Of a DNA stretch of 64,000 bases, positions 1-9,585 are shown piece by piece (within the stretch, counting starts at the first letter, position 1; the number at the start of each line of letters is the position of its first letter). Source of the stretch: Nitrospirales bacterium (GTDB lineage: Bacteria > Nitrospirota > Nitrospiria > Nitrospirales > UBA8639); contig BQIU01000001.1 of the NCBI GenBank assembly GCA_021603905.1, positions 62,001-126,000 on the forward strand, written 5' to 3'. Under the pieces are notes generated by a model. It saw only the letters and a program-made list of their open reading frames with translations, made no database searches and was not told the origin of the DNA. The position numbers and the translations under genes were made by a program.

Positions 1-141
1 TCACATTGACTTGAAGAAATGAGAAAATTGTGAGCTTGAACAGTGAGATTGTGCAATATTAACACAACAAGAAATAAAGGGGGGAAACAGCAATATGCTC
101 ACGTGTAACTTACGGAAGAAAATAAGAATCCGTTCGACAGA

Positions 142-2217
142 TTACTTGTCTAAAGCAGGATCCATTTTTTGATGATCCATATCATTCTTTCGAGCTTTCC
201 TCAATGCTTCGATCATACCCTCATAACTTTGACTATCATCCGCGACTCCGAACTCAGGAGAAGGAAAACTGGGGTCCACACTGAATTCTGGATTTTTAAA
301 GGTGCCAGTAACATGCAATGGCCCCCGTGAGCTTAATAAGGTAAAATCTTTTGGGTATGGCTTAATCGTCAAATCCATGATTTCTTGACGTAGATCGATT
401 GAGCCGAGACCTTTAAATTTGGTATCCGATGTATCTAACAGAAAGGGTTCTATGGTGACGATACCGCTGCGGGCCTGAAGATCTGAGTAGGCGCAATCGA
501 TCGGCACCCCCGTATCAGTGCCTAGAAAGACTGTTGCCGACTCCGTGAAATCTAATCCTGCTAACTCGACCAAGAGAGCATCAATTTTTCCTCCAGTCAT
601 CGTGAAATACATCCCTCCATCAGCTGAGGCAAACCAATTGGCTAACGATTGACCATGCATCCACAGAGTCCCTTTCCCTCCAATTTTACCAAATGAATCA
701 TCGGCCACTTCTGAGTCAGCGAATAGCTGGCTCAGGTGCATCTGATCAAAGTCTACTTTCAGCTTAGCTTCTCCAGGAACTTGCCGTGCATTAACTTCAA
801 GCTTCATCGCTGCCGTTCCCTTAGCTACGCCAAAATCTAAATGATTTATCTGCATGTGGCCATTTTGAAGTGTCATGACAAGCACGAAATCATCCAACGG
901 AAGATTTGGAGCCTGAACATTTTTCGCTCGATAATCAACATCTGCATCCACCTTCTTAAGTTGAGAAAAGTCGAGAGGCTTATCCGGCAATAGTCTTTTC
1001 CGATCCTCGTTCTTTTCGGCCTGCACCTTTTGTTTAGTAGATGCGGTCTCCTCCGGATCCGGCTGTGCACCCGTTAAACCGGCAAGATCGTCCAAATCGA
1101 GCATGCGGGATTGTAAATGCGTGAAAATCATTGGCCGTTCACCACCTATGGTTAACCGCAGCTCACCAGCCACGTCGCTGTCCCCTATGGTACCGTCAAG
1201 ACTTTTAAAAAGAAAAATTTGTTTTCCATCCTCAAGCAGTTTTCTTTGCAATTGGGCCTGTAAATCATAGGGAGGTAAGTGTGGTAATGGGATATTGATA
1301 GCTTCCCCCAAGCGAAACAAGTCTGGGCCTGCCACTCTAAATGTTGTCGTGAGACTCTCTAGCGGCCAGAGGCTACCAATTTGAGCATCTAGGTCCATCG
1401 TCGTTTCTCGAATTTGCAGCTTGGCATCTATCGGCCATTCTCGATAGTCCTCAATACCTTGACGAGTTGAACCAGTTCTGACTAAAACATCGATTGGTAT
1501 ACCCTGATACTTCACGTTCCCTTCAATGATTATGTCCGATTGAAAACTGTCATCAGTTAAGGGAACAGCTATCTTAGCCTGTCGATCAGAATCATCGTGT
1601 TCGACTTCATGATTTTGGCCGGTCGATAATTTTTGATTATGAGACTCAATCGAAAGTGTTACCGATGTGTTTTGAGTAGAGTCTCTATAGGTTAGACGTC
1701 CGTTATCCACCGAGAGTGATTTAATAAGAGGTAAGTCGCTCAAACCTCCCTCGTCTTTGTCTTGCTTAGAAAGGTCCTGCTCATCAGGGGAAGACACAGA
1801 TTCCTCAGTGGGTACCCAATTTGCTTTATTCTGTGCCGACTTTTCCAACTGAAACACCGGTTTGATTATCTGCACCTCGGTAAACACTAAATCGCCGACA
1901 AGTAGTTCAGACAGATCAATGCCTACCTCTAAGACTTCCACAGAAGCTAAATAAGGTTTTGATGCCCAAGAAGGATTGGTGACCGATATCTGTTCCACTC
2001 GTAAACGGGTAATATGTCCTAGGTTGAGCTTTATGGAATCGATGGACACTTTCTGCCCAATGGTTTCTGACAATGTTGTTTCGATAAATTCCTGAAACCA
2101 CTGAGAATTCAGCATGACTGCCCCTAGAACCACGCATATGACTATCACCAGAACCAGACTCGTGATCAAACCGACAATTATCTTCATAGGAACTGTTCGA
2201 GGTTTTTCCTTATGCAT
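142..2217 (-). CDS. AsmA-family inner-membrane protein
   Basis: A 691-residue protein with one N-terminal membrane segment (about residues 12-36, rich in Val/Ile/Leu) followed by a large periplasmic part. The start of that part (residues 45-110, with the motifs VSIDSIKLNLG and VTNPSWASKPYLASV) and the C-terminal part (about 480-660, with FGKIGGKGTLWMHGQS and ending in a FTLLSSRGPLHVTGTFKNP segment) resemble the AsmA N- and C-terminal modules. AsmA-like proteins are thought to sit in the inner membrane and influence outer-membrane lipid or protein assembly. Residues 140-160 and 375-400 are charged, probably disordered linkers. An internal Met at residue 11 is an alternative start because neither has a strong ribosome site. 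It is transcribed leftward and divergently from the BON lipoprotein gene. The family call is firm; the exact role is inferred. Confidence 0.85.
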   Translation of the reverse strand: MHKEKPRTVPMKIIVGLITSLVLVIVICVVLGAVMLNSQWFQEFIETTLSETIGQKVSIDSIKLNLGHITRLRVEQISVTNPSWASKPYLASVEVLEVGIDLSELLVGDLVFTEVQIIKPVFQLEKSAQNKANWVPTEESVSSPDEQDLSKQDKDEGGLSDLPLIKSLSVDNGRLTYRDSTQNTSVTLSIESHNQKLSTGQNHEVEHDDSDRQAKIAVPLTDDSFQSDIIIEGNVKYQGIPIDVLVRTGSTRQGIEDYREWPIDAKLQIRETTMDLDAQIGSLWPLESLTTTFRVAGPDLFRLGEAINIPLPHLPPYDLQAQLQRKLLEDGKQIFLFKSLDGTIGDSDVAGELRLTIGGERPMIFTHLQSRMLDLDDLAGLTGAQPDPEETASTKQKVQAEKNEDRKRLLPDKPLDFSQLKKVDADVDYRAKNVQAPNLPLDDFVLVMTLQNGHMQINHLDFGVAKGTAAMKLEVNARQVPGEAKLKVDFDQMHLSQLFADSEVADDSFGKIGGKGTLWMHGQSLANWFASADGGMYFTMTGGKIDALLVELAGLDFTESATVFLGTDTGVPIDCAYSDLQARSGIVTIEPFLLDTSDTKFKGLGSIDLRQEIMDLTIKPYPKDFTLLSSRGPLHVTGTFKNPEFSVDPSFPSPEFGVADDSQSYEGMIEALRKARKNDMDHQKMDPALDK

Positions 2218-2422
2218 GACTTATTCTGATAAAAAGGTCTTTCATCTGCCTAGAGTGAATTCGGAATCCCGTATGAACATTCGTTCAACTTATGGTATAA
2301 AACGTTTATCGTAATGAAAGGTGTATGATACCGTCGGTCATAATTCATTTGTCTTCTTATCGTGACCAGGCATCGACAATATATGTCACCAGACGTGACG
2401 AATATCAAAGGATACAAAAATC

Positions 2423-2743
2423 TTGTTAAACTCACTTATCAAACGCCAATTAGTACGGGGTCTCATTATTCTGACAACCTTCACAGCAATGGGAGGATGT
2501 TGGAGTCATCTGGGACAAGACAATAAAGTTTCAGATAAAAATGAGAGAATTGCGGCTGCAGTGAAAGTGGCCATAGCTCAAGAGCCTACGCTCAATGTCG
2601 CCCCTATAAACATCATAGCCCGTAAAGGGGTTGTCACTTTAGAGGGTTTCGTTGAAAACGAAACTCAACGAAAACAAGCCGCAGAAGTCGCTAAAAACGC
2701 AAAAGGAGTACAGTCCGTCATTAATAATATTCAAATTAAATAG
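2423..2743 (+). CDS. BON-domain lipoprotein
   Basis: A 106-residue protein starting with TTG. Its signal sequence ends in a lipobox (TAMGGC, Cys26). Residues about 40-105 form one BON domain: a helix (ERIAAAVKVAIAQEPTLN), the typical strand pair with a central Gly (ARKGVVTLEGFVENETQRKQA) and a second helix ending in VINNIQIK. BON domains bind phospholipid and are found in envelope-stress proteins such as OsmY. No ATG is available upstream of the signal peptide, which supports the TTG start. It is the first of several BON proteins in the window (others begin at 10147, 10538 and 15863). Confidence 0.8.
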   Translation: MLNSLIKRQLVRGLIILTTFTAMGGCWSHLGQDNKVSDKNERIAAAVKVAIAQEPTLNVAPINIIARKGVVTLEGFVENETQRKQAAEVAKNAKGVQSVINNIQIK

Positions 2744-2802
2744 CGACACCACACTCGGGATCATGAGAGAAGGAAAACATTCTTATCCCCAATAGAGGTT
2801 GA

Positions 2803-3465
2803 TCAAGAACAGGTACGGGGAAACGTCTGAGGGAATCCCGCTAAGAGCAATTCTCTACAATTCTCATAAATGGCCACGGCACCAGCCATCTGTAGTTCCT
2901 GACGACTAAACGCTCCTCCGGTCAGTACACCAATGGTTTGAAGTCCACATCTCTGAGCCGCTTGAATATCCCAAATGGTATCCCCAACAACGATACTTTC
3001 TTCCGGAGCACTGGCAGAACGTTCAAGTGCCTGCTGAAAAATATGTGGTGCCGGCTTACCGCTCTCCACGTCATCAGAAGTGACAATTCCAGTCAGTTTT
3101 TCCCGTGCCTCAAGTTTATCAAGGTAGTAGTCTAATTCCTGTGATTTTGCGCTCGTAGCTAACCATATAGCCATTTCTTGAGAAAACAGTTTCTCTATCA
3201 TCTCCTTGGCCCCCGGTAAAGCACTCCCATATTGTTGAAGGTCGGCAAAGAAATGACTGTGCCATTCACTGGCTTGTGGCCGCAATGAATAATCGTCAAG
3301 AAGTTCCTCCAGCATCAGCGTTGCCCCCTTCCCAATCTGTCGATGAATAGCTGAACGAGAGATAGAAATCTCAATTTTTTGAAAAGCACGAGCCCACGCC
3401 TCGACATGCAAATAATTGGTATCCATCAGCGTTCCATCGACATCGAGGATAATGGTACGTTTCAT
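2803..3465 (-). CDS. HAD-superfamily phosphatase (phosphoglycolate phosphatase-like)
   Basis: A 220-residue haloacid-dehalogenase-type hydrolase. Motif I is LDVDGTLMDT (nucleophile Asp8, acid/base Asp10), motif II the Ser in WLATSAKSQE, motif III the Lys in VESGKPAPHIF, and motif IV the Asp pair in VVGDTIWDIQAA. The cap helices between motifs I and II (about residues 15-85) indicate a subclass I beta-phosphoglucomutase/phosphoglycolate phosphatase-type protein. These enzymes remove phosphate from small metabolites in the cytoplasm. The substrate cannot be read from the sequence. It converges on the BON lipoprotein gene, with 59 bases between stop codons. Confidence 0.85.
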   Translation of the reverse strand: MKRTIILDVDGTLMDTNYLHVEAWARAFQKIEISISRSAIHRQIGKGATLMLEELLDDYSLRPQASEWHSHFFADLQQYGSALPGAKEMIEKLFSQEMAIWLATSAKSQELDYYLDKLEAREKLTGIVTSDDVESGKPAPHIFQQALERSASAPEESIVVGDTIWDIQAAQRCGLQTIGVLTGGAFSRQELQMAGAVAIYENCRELLLAGFPQTFPRTCS

Positions 3466-3584
3466 ATTATGGCTTTCGAGGCGAGAGGAACCTCTGCGAG
3501 ATTCTCGGAAATTGTCTCATACTGAGCATTCAATCAAATCTCCTGATTGCGATAGAAAAAGAAAAACTTCCTCAACGGTTTTCG

Positions 3585-4553
3585 TTACGGCACTTTACCA
3601 ACAGTGTCGGCTGCATAGGCTCCGCGTTCACCGATCGGTTCTTCCAGTCCAACAGTTGTATCGTGTTTCGTTTGTCGTTCCATTTCTGCATTCACTTCGG
3701 CCCCAAGCACCACGATATACGCCGTAACAAAGAACCACATAAACAACACGACTGCCGAGCCAAGTGAACCGTAGGTTTCATTATATTTCCCAAAATTTTC
3801 GACATACAAAGAGAACAGCACCGATCCGGTAATCCACAAAAAGGCCGCGATTCCAGAACCCCAGGAGACCCATTGCCACTGAGGTTTGTTGCGACATGGA
3901 CCATAACGATACAACACTGCCAATCCAAACATCACGACGGCTCCCATAAGAGGCCAGCCTAATAACATGAGCAAAGCCTGGATGAGCTGACCTATTCCGA
4001 TGCTTTCTAAAAGGACTGGAAATAATGTAATGAATGCGAGGGCGATGATTACAAAGATGATAAGACCGAAGGTTAACAACAAAGCTAATCCAGTGAGAGA
4101 CATAAAACCGCGCGTCTCTTTCTCATCATATGCAATATTGAGTGAGGTGATCAAAGCTGTCATTCCTTTGGAAGCACTGTATAAAGCCAGCAAAACACCA
4201 CCTAAAGCTCCTAAACTTAGGGCAGATTCAGCACTCTTCGTAACAGACTTGAGTTGTTCGTCGATTATGGCACGAGCCTCTTGTGGTAACAAAGAACTTA
4301 CCAACGTCATATGTCGTTCGATATCATGCGGATCCATAAATAATCCATACAACGACACAATTGCCGCTAAGGCGGGAAACAAAGCAAGAACAATATAAAA
4401 GGATACTCCGGCAGCAACGACCGAGACATTATCATTATTCAATTCATCTTTTACCCTCCACGCAATATCACGCCAGCCAGAAGAAGGAATGTCGCTCGGA
4501 CTGGTGGCAGTGCGTCCTCGGGAACTGTTTTCGGATGATGAAAAGATCGTCAT
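3585..4553 (-). CDS. YihY/BrkB-family integral membrane protein
   Basis: A 322-residue membrane protein matching the YihY/virulence factor BrkB family. It shows the family's N-terminal motif (NDNVSVVAAGVSFYIVLALFPALAAIVSLYGL), a central membrane core with about six hydrophobic segments, and the late motif NETYGSLGSAVVLFMWFFVTAYIVVLGAEVNAEME. Segments lie near residues 45-70, 115-135, 150-185, 195-225, 235-255 and 270-295. Members were once called ribonuclease BN by mistake. They are inner-membrane proteins of uncertain, possibly transport, function. The C-terminal 30 residues are hydrophilic. It stands alone, with 119 bases to the HAD gene downstream on the same strand. Confidence 0.88.
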   Translation of the reverse strand: MTIFSSSENSSRGRTATSPSDIPSSGWRDIAWRVKDELNNDNVSVVAAGVSFYIVLALFPALAAIVSLYGLFMDPHDIERHMTLVSSLLPQEARAIIDEQLKSVTKSAESALSLGALGGVLLALYSASKGMTALITSLNIAYDEKETRGFMSLTGLALLLTFGLIIFVIIALAFITLFPVLLESIGIGQLIQALLMLLGWPLMGAVVMFGLAVLYRYGPCRNKPQWQWVSWGSGIAAFLWITGSVLFSLYVENFGKYNETYGSLGSAVVLFMWFFVTAYIVVLGAEVNAEMERQTKHDTTVGLEEPIGERGAYAADTVGKVP

Positions 4554-4820
4554 AATGAAGCTCGCTTATATTGAATTGTATTTGATTAAGTGCAAACACC
4601 TTCCCTTGAATAAACGGAAGCATACGTATCCGCAAAAACGATAAAGCATCTATGTATGCTTATACATCTTCAGTCATCAGAAATGAAGTAGACATTTTCC
4701 CCATGTCCTTCATGTATTTATCTGTATCCAACCTCTGTTCCAATTTGATGTAATGAGCTAATTTATAGAAAGAGGTGACTCGCCTTCTCATCATTATTTT
4801 TTATCTGACAGGAGACGACC

Positions 4821-5249
4821 ATGGATATCTATCAAGTGTTGAAAAAAGATCACCGGACAGCTAAAGCCCTATTTGTTAAACTTCTTCAAACCAAACTGGA
4901 GGACAAGGAACGCGAAGATATTTTGATCAGGCTCAAAACTATACTTGCCACACATCATGAAAACGAAGAAAATATTTTTTATACGGCATTAGAGGAACGG
5001 CATGGCATAAACCGGCGTATCGAAAATGCACTCGAGCAACGTGAGCAGGTCGCCTATGAACTAGAAGATATTGATATGATACGTGTGGATGATCAGAATT
5101 GGCATGAACGGATAAGTGAGCTACAAAGTTATCTTCAAGATCACATCAAAGTGGAGGAAACGGGCATCTTCAAAGAAGCGCGGAGAGTTTTTTCCGCTCA
5201 TCAAGCCCAGGAACTTGCACAACAATATCTCGATGCCAAAAACACGTAA
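4821..5249 (+). CDS. hemerythrin-like domain protein
   Basis: A 142-residue all-helical protein with the spaced His/Glu pattern of hemerythrin-like domains: His11 in KKDHRTAK, a HHENEENIF motif near residues 45-53, and a late HIKVEETGIF motif near residues 112-121. These would ligate a di-iron centre in a four-helix bundle. Such cytoplasmic proteins bind oxygen or act in iron, nitric oxide or redox stress. The start ATG follows ACAGGAGACGACC, a good ribosome site. It has its own upstream region of 267 bases, which it shares divergently with the BrkB-type gene. Confidence 0.82.
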   Translation: MDIYQVLKKDHRTAKALFVKLLQTKLEDKEREDILIRLKTILATHHENEENIFYTALEERHGINRRIENALEQREQVAYELEDIDMIRVDDQNWHERISELQSYLQDHIKVEETGIFKEARRVFSAHQAQELAQQYLDAKNT

Positions 5250-5431
5250 TATCTTAAGTGCTTCTGCTACATTTACGTGCATAATAAATATTCTCTTATC
5301 TTGATGGATGACAATCTACCAATTCGTTCCTTGAGCATTTGCGTGATATTGAACAAACAAGAATGTTCAATTATTAAGTCGGGATGGGTTTTCTTCAAAA
5401 AATATATGTATGATAGCTAGGAGAAGGTAGA

Positions 5432-6484
5432 ATGACACCTCTATCTATAAAAGAAACACGAGATTACCCACGACACATCAAGAAAAAGACTGAGGAAATT
5501 TCTGCTATCACACAGCAATTGAATCGTTTGATGCTTGGGTTGAGGACGCCTGATCATTTATCAGAAGAACAGGTTCGTATTACGACGAAAATTGAAGATG
5601 AATTAACCATACTATTAAGTCAAACCAAACATGTGAAACGAGAGATGGAAGCGATGGTAAAGGAAATAGCGCCTCAATCTATAATGGCGGGCCCATTACC
5701 CGATAGCGTTGGCAAAGCGAACCCAAGGAAACAAGTTGGTGAAGGCGAGTTTAAAATCAATGCAATGTCACGAGAAAAAACGCCACGCTGGAGACAGTAT
5801 GCGAAATGGGTCATTGGAACAACACGTTGGCCAGAAATCTTTAAGTATGAACTCATCACAAGTTTATTGGGAAATGTACCTGGGGCGATCGGGTACTATC
5901 TTCGAAGTAAGGTATATCGATGGATTCTCGGAGACGTTGGATCGAACACGGTATTAGGCCGATCGGTTATTCTACGTCATCCGCATAAAATTCGAATTGG
6001 GAAGAATGTGACCATCGATGATAACTGTGTGTTGGACGCCAAAGGACAGTCTAACAAGGGAATTCAAATTGGAGACAATGTCTATATTGGTCGGAATTCC
6101 ATCGTGTACTGTAAAGACGGAAACATTGATATTCAATCAAAGGCAAATATCGGTTCAAACTGTGAGATTTTCTCTGGCGATCACGTTTTTGTTGGGAATG
6201 GAAGCATGATTGCCGCCTATTGTTATATTATGAGTGGTAATTCATATGATTATGAGAGTCAGGTGGCCTTTAGTGACCAGAAGGTGTATTCAAAAGGTTC
6301 CACCACCATAGGACAAAATTGTTGGTTAGGAGCCAAAGTCGTCGTGCTTGATGGAGTATCGATTGGAGATAGTGCTGTGGTCGGAGCAGGGGCTGTGGTA
6401 ACGAATAACCTCCCATCACGAACAATTTCAATGGGCCTCCCAGCCAAAAGCGTATCTTCTTGTAACTCAGAGATTCATAAATAG
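5432..6484 (+). CDS. hexapeptide-repeat acyltransferase with helical N-terminal extension
   Basis: A 350-residue protein. Residues about 150-345 form a left-handed beta-helix built from hexapeptide repeats ([IV]-G-x-x-x-x), for example VTIDDNCVLDAKG, IQIGDNVYIGRNSIV and ISIGDSAVVGAGAVVT. The end, LPSRTISMGLPAKSV, is typical of the CysE/LacA/NodL acetyltransferase group. A catalytic-type His lies in SGDHVFVG (near residue 250). Residues 1-115 are charged and probably coiled (KKKTEEISAITQQLNRL), unlike most family members. The ribosome site is AGGAGAAGG. It could acetylate a polysaccharide or lipid precursor; the substrate is unknown. It is followed by a DUF4112 gene on the same strand after 112 bases. 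Confidence 0.8.
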   Translation: MTPLSIKETRDYPRHIKKKTEEISAITQQLNRLMLGLRTPDHLSEEQVRITTKIEDELTILLSQTKHVKREMEAMVKEIAPQSIMAGPLPDSVGKANPRKQVGEGEFKINAMSREKTPRWRQYAKWVIGTTRWPEIFKYELITSLLGNVPGAIGYYLRSKVYRWILGDVGSNTVLGRSVILRHPHKIRIGKNVTIDDNCVLDAKGQSNKGIQIGDNVYIGRNSIVYCKDGNIDIQSKANIGSNCEIFSGDHVFVGNGSMIAAYCYIMSGNSYDYESQVAFSDQKVYSKGSTTIGQNCWLGAKVVVLDGVSIGDSAVVGAGAVVTNNLPSRTISMGLPAKSVSSCNSEIHK

Positions 6485-6596
6485 AAGTGCAATCAATAAC
6501 TCCCCAATGGACTCTTACGAAAAAAGCTTATCGTGAATTTCAGGAAAACGTGTCTTTCAATAAGATTCACTCAGGCCTTAATAAGTCAGAGGAAAA

Positions 6597-7070
6597 ATGG
6601 CAGAACCTTTGAAAAGACTCAACTTTGCTAAAATTTTAGCAAAACTTCTAGACCGACAGTTCAATATTCCTGGGACATCTATACAGATAGGTCTCGATCC
6701 CGTGATTGGTCTAATACCGGGAATAGGTGATTTCCTCACCAGCCTAGCAGGCTCAACCATTTTGCTAGTTGCGGCGCAATACCATTTACCGAAAATTGTC
6801 TTGTTTCGGATGGGGATAAATATTTCTATCAATGGTTTGATTGGTGCGATTCCCGTCTTCGGCGACCTCTTTTCGATTTGGTTCAAAAGCAATGTACGAA
6901 ATATCGAGCTTTTAGAAAAACATATTCACAATAATAAACGTTCCTCAACATTCGGGGATTGGGCATTTGTAGGAAGCCTATTCGTTGGAATCGTAGTATT
7001 ACTTATCGGATCTATTCTTCTTACCACGTGGCTCATCAAGGCCGTGTGGGAAAAAGTGAATTCCATGTGA
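6597..7070 (+). CDS. DUF4112 membrane protein (full length)
   Basis: A 157-residue protein of the DUF4112 family, recognisable from FNIPGTSIQIGLDPVIGLIPGIGD (residues 22-45) and the later block NGLIGAIPVFGDLFSIWFKSN (about 80-100). The family has two membrane-associated hydrophobic stretches and no known function. An extra C-terminal membrane segment lies at about 120-145. ATG follows AGAGGAAAA, an acceptable ribosome site. A shorter relative is encoded at 41478-41765 on the same strand, so the genome carries at least two copies. Confidence 0.8.
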   Translation: MAEPLKRLNFAKILAKLLDRQFNIPGTSIQIGLDPVIGLIPGIGDFLTSLAGSTILLVAAQYHLPKIVLFRMGINISINGLIGAIPVFGDLFSIWFKSNVRNIELLEKHIHNNKRSSTFGDWAFVGSLFVGIVVLLIGSILLTTWLIKAVWEKVNSM

Positions 7071-7109
7071 TGTCGTAGATATCAAACAACTGTCTGACCT
7101 TTACCCTAG

Positions 7110-7144
7110 CCACAGGATCGGATGTTTCCAACCCGATCCTGTGG
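7110..7144 (+). terminator. hairpin after the DUF4112 gene
   Basis: A 12-base arm (CCACAGGATCGG) and its perfect complement (CCGATCCTGTGG) enclose 11 bases. It lies 40 bases after the DUF4112 stop codon. The tail (TATTAG) is a poor U run, so termination is likely but not certain. Confidence 0.6.
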
Positions 7145-7236
7145 TATTAGAATGAATTAATTATCATTCACACTTCAAAAATATATAAATACAGTCAATA
7201 GTTTAGGGTCGATGAATATTCACTTTATTTATAAAT

Positions 7237-8151
7237 TCACGAAAAACTGTGTTTTTTCACTTCCTCCTGTACTGTATCCGTTGCAGTTTCCTTAACTTCC
7301 TCCGCAACCTGCCTGACCTTGTCACCCATTTCTCGTGCCTTTCCCCGCGCTTGATCAAGCAAGGTATCACGGGCATCTCCCATCCATTCGTCTTCTTGCT
7401 GAGTCCGTGGTGCGGACAGCCCTACCGCTGCTCCAATGGCAAAGGCCATCGCTCCTATTCCCCATGGGTTTTCCTGAAAAGTGTGCTCAAAGCTCTGTCT
7501 TGCCCGACGAGTCTGCTGTTGCACACGATCCTTATACTCTCCGGCTCGTTCCTGGACCTGCGTGGAGAATTCTTCTGCCTGGCCCTTCACATGTTCACCG
7601 AACTCACTCGTACCATCCTGAATAGTCTGAGCCGCTTCACCCACTTTTTCTTGAACCGTACCAGCCGCTCCTTCGACTTTAGCGCGGAGGGCCTGGGATT
7701 TTTCGCTCGCTTTGAGCTTTAGACTTTCTAATGTGCTTGAATCACGATCAACCGACGGATCATATGGATTACGATAAGCATATGATCTACTATACTCAGG
7801 CAAATCAGACTGATAGGCTTGCTCTGATCGTGCTTTAAACAGCCATGCTAATCCGAGCCCGATAAGTGCCACAGGAATTGGATTCTGACTAATCGTATCC
7901 AAAGCACTCCCACTCCACCGCTCTGCGGTATGCCGTGCTGACTGAGCCATATCTTCTACCTTTCCGACCGTCACTTCACGCACGTCTTGCTTAAGGCGCG
8001 CGGGCGAAAGTCTTGCTTGAATATTGTTTATCGTTTCTTTAACTTCCGCCTTCGTACATTCGACACGAGCGCGAAGCACATCCGGACTTTCCGGACGATT
8101 ATCTTGTTCCTCTTCAGCTGCTAGTTTTATCTCACTTGTTGCGGGATCCAT
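7237..8151 (-). CDS. DUF3618-domain envelope protein
   Basis: A 304-residue protein with a DUF3618-like N-terminal region (RVECTKAEVKETINNIQARLSPARLKQDVRE, about 28-58), then a short hydrophobic helix (NPIPVALIGLGLAWLF, near 90-105). A long Ala/Glu/Gln/Lys-rich amphipathic region follows (150-225), with repeated AEEF/QERAGEY-like 11-mers resembling LEA or apolipoprotein-type helices. A second hydrophobic stretch (PWGIGAMAFAIGAAVGLSAP) and another helix close the protein. It is the third gene of a leftward operon, and its start overlaps the end of the holin-like gene by 25 bases. The ribosome site is AAGGAGG. A role in envelope or desiccation stress is inferred from composition and neighbours only. 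Confidence 0.75.
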   Translation of the reverse strand: MDPATSEIKLAAEEEQDNRPESPDVLRARVECTKAEVKETINNIQARLSPARLKQDVREVTVGKVEDMAQSARHTAERWSGSALDTISQNPIPVALIGLGLAWLFKARSEQAYQSDLPEYSRSYAYRNPYDPSVDRDSSTLESLKLKASEKSQALRAKVEGAAGTVQEKVGEAAQTIQDGTSEFGEHVKGQAEEFSTQVQERAGEYKDRVQQQTRRARQSFEHTFQENPWGIGAMAFAIGAAVGLSAPRTQQEDEWMGDARDTLLDQARGKAREMGDKVRQVAEEVKETATDTVQEEVKKHSFS

Positions 8152-8519
8152 TGTTTTTCCTCCTTGAGTGCGTTGATAGCCTTATGTGGGACGGGATTAA
8201 CATGTTTTAGATCGCTCAGTCCTTTTTGAACCAATCCATACCCAACCGCTATCACAACGAGTCCGACTAATAAAGCGGCAACCCAAGCCGGAAGAATCTG
8301 TGCGACCAGCAAGACTAGAGCTCCCAATAACACGAGTAGTCCCCCATAAGCTAATGCAACTCCAATTCCAACAAATAAAACATCTTTCCCTGCCCTGGAA
8401 AATTTTTGAGACATTTCTGCCTTAACCAAATCCACTTCTTGCTTGAGCAAGACTTTGACTTCCTGTATCAATTCCTTAAACATCTCGCTCAGCGATTGCT
8501 CTTCCTCTGTTCGTATCAT
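8127..8519 (-). CDS. holin-superfamily-III/DUF1469-type membrane protein
   Basis: A 130-residue protein with an amphipathic N-terminal helix (LSEMFKELIQEVKVLLKQEVDLVKAEM), then two adjacent membrane segments (about residues 50-73 and 78-98) and a basic tail. This is the layout of the 'phage holin family/DUF1469' proteins that are common on chromosomes next to DUF3618 proteins. No phage genes are nearby, so lysis is not its likely job. The start follows CGAGGAGATTTC. It is the second gene of the operon. Confidence 0.78.
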   Translation of the reverse strand: MIRTEEEQSLSEMFKELIQEVKVLLKQEVDLVKAEMSQKFSRAGKDVLFVGIGVALAYGGLLVLLGALVLLVAQILPAWVAALLVGLVVIAVGYGLVQKGLSDLKHVNPVPHKAINALKEEKQWIPQQVR

Positions 8520-8636
8520 GAAATCTCCTCGTACTATGTCATGCAGTAGATAAAAAATTCAGAAGAGATGAAAGCCTGTGTAGTGCTTACTGTGTCAAAT
8601 CGTCACGCTCATAAGAGACGACATTGATGACCTTTC

Positions 8637-9128
8637 TCAAACTGCCGCTGGTTGCTGAGAATGACGACGTTGCCGCGAACTCTTGATAAACCGAGCAGCT
8701 AATAAACCCAATCCGAATGTCACCCCTATAAAGAGTTCAGGGTTTCTTCTCGCTAACGCTTCACCTTCATCGAGAAGCTGATCCATATCCTTGTTGGACA
8801 GATAGCCAGTAACCCGATCTATCTGTTGAGCCGCTTTGTCCGTATATTGTGCAACAGTATTCTGATCTCGTTGCCGGAGTTGCGTGCCCGTTTGACGGAG
8901 AGCCTGAGCTAAGTTTCCCAGCTCTCCAACAGCCTGTTCTTTTTTTTCAGACAAAGCAGATACGGTCTTGTGTTGCGCCTCTTTCGCATAAGCTTTGGCT
9001 TCAGCTTTGCCCTCCTGTAAGACAGATTCTGCCTTCGATTGAATTGCTTCTTTCACATCGCCTGCTTTTTTTTCTAGATCCGCATGCTCAAGCGTAGAGC
9101 CGCCTTTGCCTTTTACCGTATCTTCCAT
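8637..9128 (-). CDS. ElaB/DUF883-like helical membrane-anchored protein
   Basis: A 163-residue protein, almost wholly helical. Residues 15-75 are Ala/Glu/Lys-rich with heptad-like repeats (KAESVLQEGKAEAKAYAKEA). Residues 85-125 form a further helix. Residues 133-153 (NPELFIGVTFGLGLLAARFI) resemble the C-terminal anchor of ElaB/YqjD/DUF883 ribosome-associated membrane proteins, including the RNPE/RNPW-like entry 'RRNPELFIG'. It is first in the three-gene leftward operon, with a strong ribosome site (AAGGAGG, 7 bases before ATG). The exact family is not certain. Confidence 0.65.
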   Translation of the reverse strand: MEDTVKGKGGSTLEHADLEKKAGDVKEAIQSKAESVLQEGKAEAKAYAKEAQHKTVSALSEKKEQAVGELGNLAQALRQTGTQLRQRDQNTVAQYTDKAAQQIDRVTGYLSNKDMDQLLDEGEALARRNPELFIGVTFGLGLLAARFIKSSRQRRHSQQPAAV

Positions 9129-9585
9129 GTGTTTCCTCCTTGTGATTTGAAATGAATATGAATTGCCACCCTGTTATTGAAATGCCAAATGACACCAGTG
9201 TGGTATTAGACATAAGCTCTATATATTTTATGTTATTCGCGCCTAGTTCCACAGGAATAACAAAGTTCAAGTGTAACGCCTTAATTGGTACCGGAGATAC
9301 TGGACAAAAAAATCCTAAATTTCAGAGATATGTCCGTAGGCTAGCGTACGTCTTAAGAATTATCATGCGTGAATGAGGCTCATTTATTATGCAGGCATTG
9401 ATTGGCATTACTATCTAGAGCAAGTTCGGTGATCGTCTCATCCGTCGGCAAACATCAGCAAAGTAATTATGTGACGATTATCTCTTGTCGGTTGTCTAAA
9501 TGTTCACAATTGCTTGCCTTACGGTTCATAGAGTAACGGTGAATCTATCGGCGGCGCATTAAAATTCAGCATAAGGAGGTGCTTT
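9129..9585. other. divergent intergenic region, no gene seen
   Basis: These 457 bases lie between the leftward DUF3618 operon and the rightward exported coiled-coil gene and must hold promoters for both. I see no convincing gene, RNA or repeat here. Confidence 0.5.

Noticed and set aside
3585-4553. Ribonuclease BN
   Set aside because: The BrkB/YihY family was historically misnamed; the protein is an integral membrane protein with no nuclease motif.
8127-8519. Prophage holin
   Set aside because: No other phage genes are nearby. The holin-like family is common in chromosomal stress operons with DUF3618 proteins.
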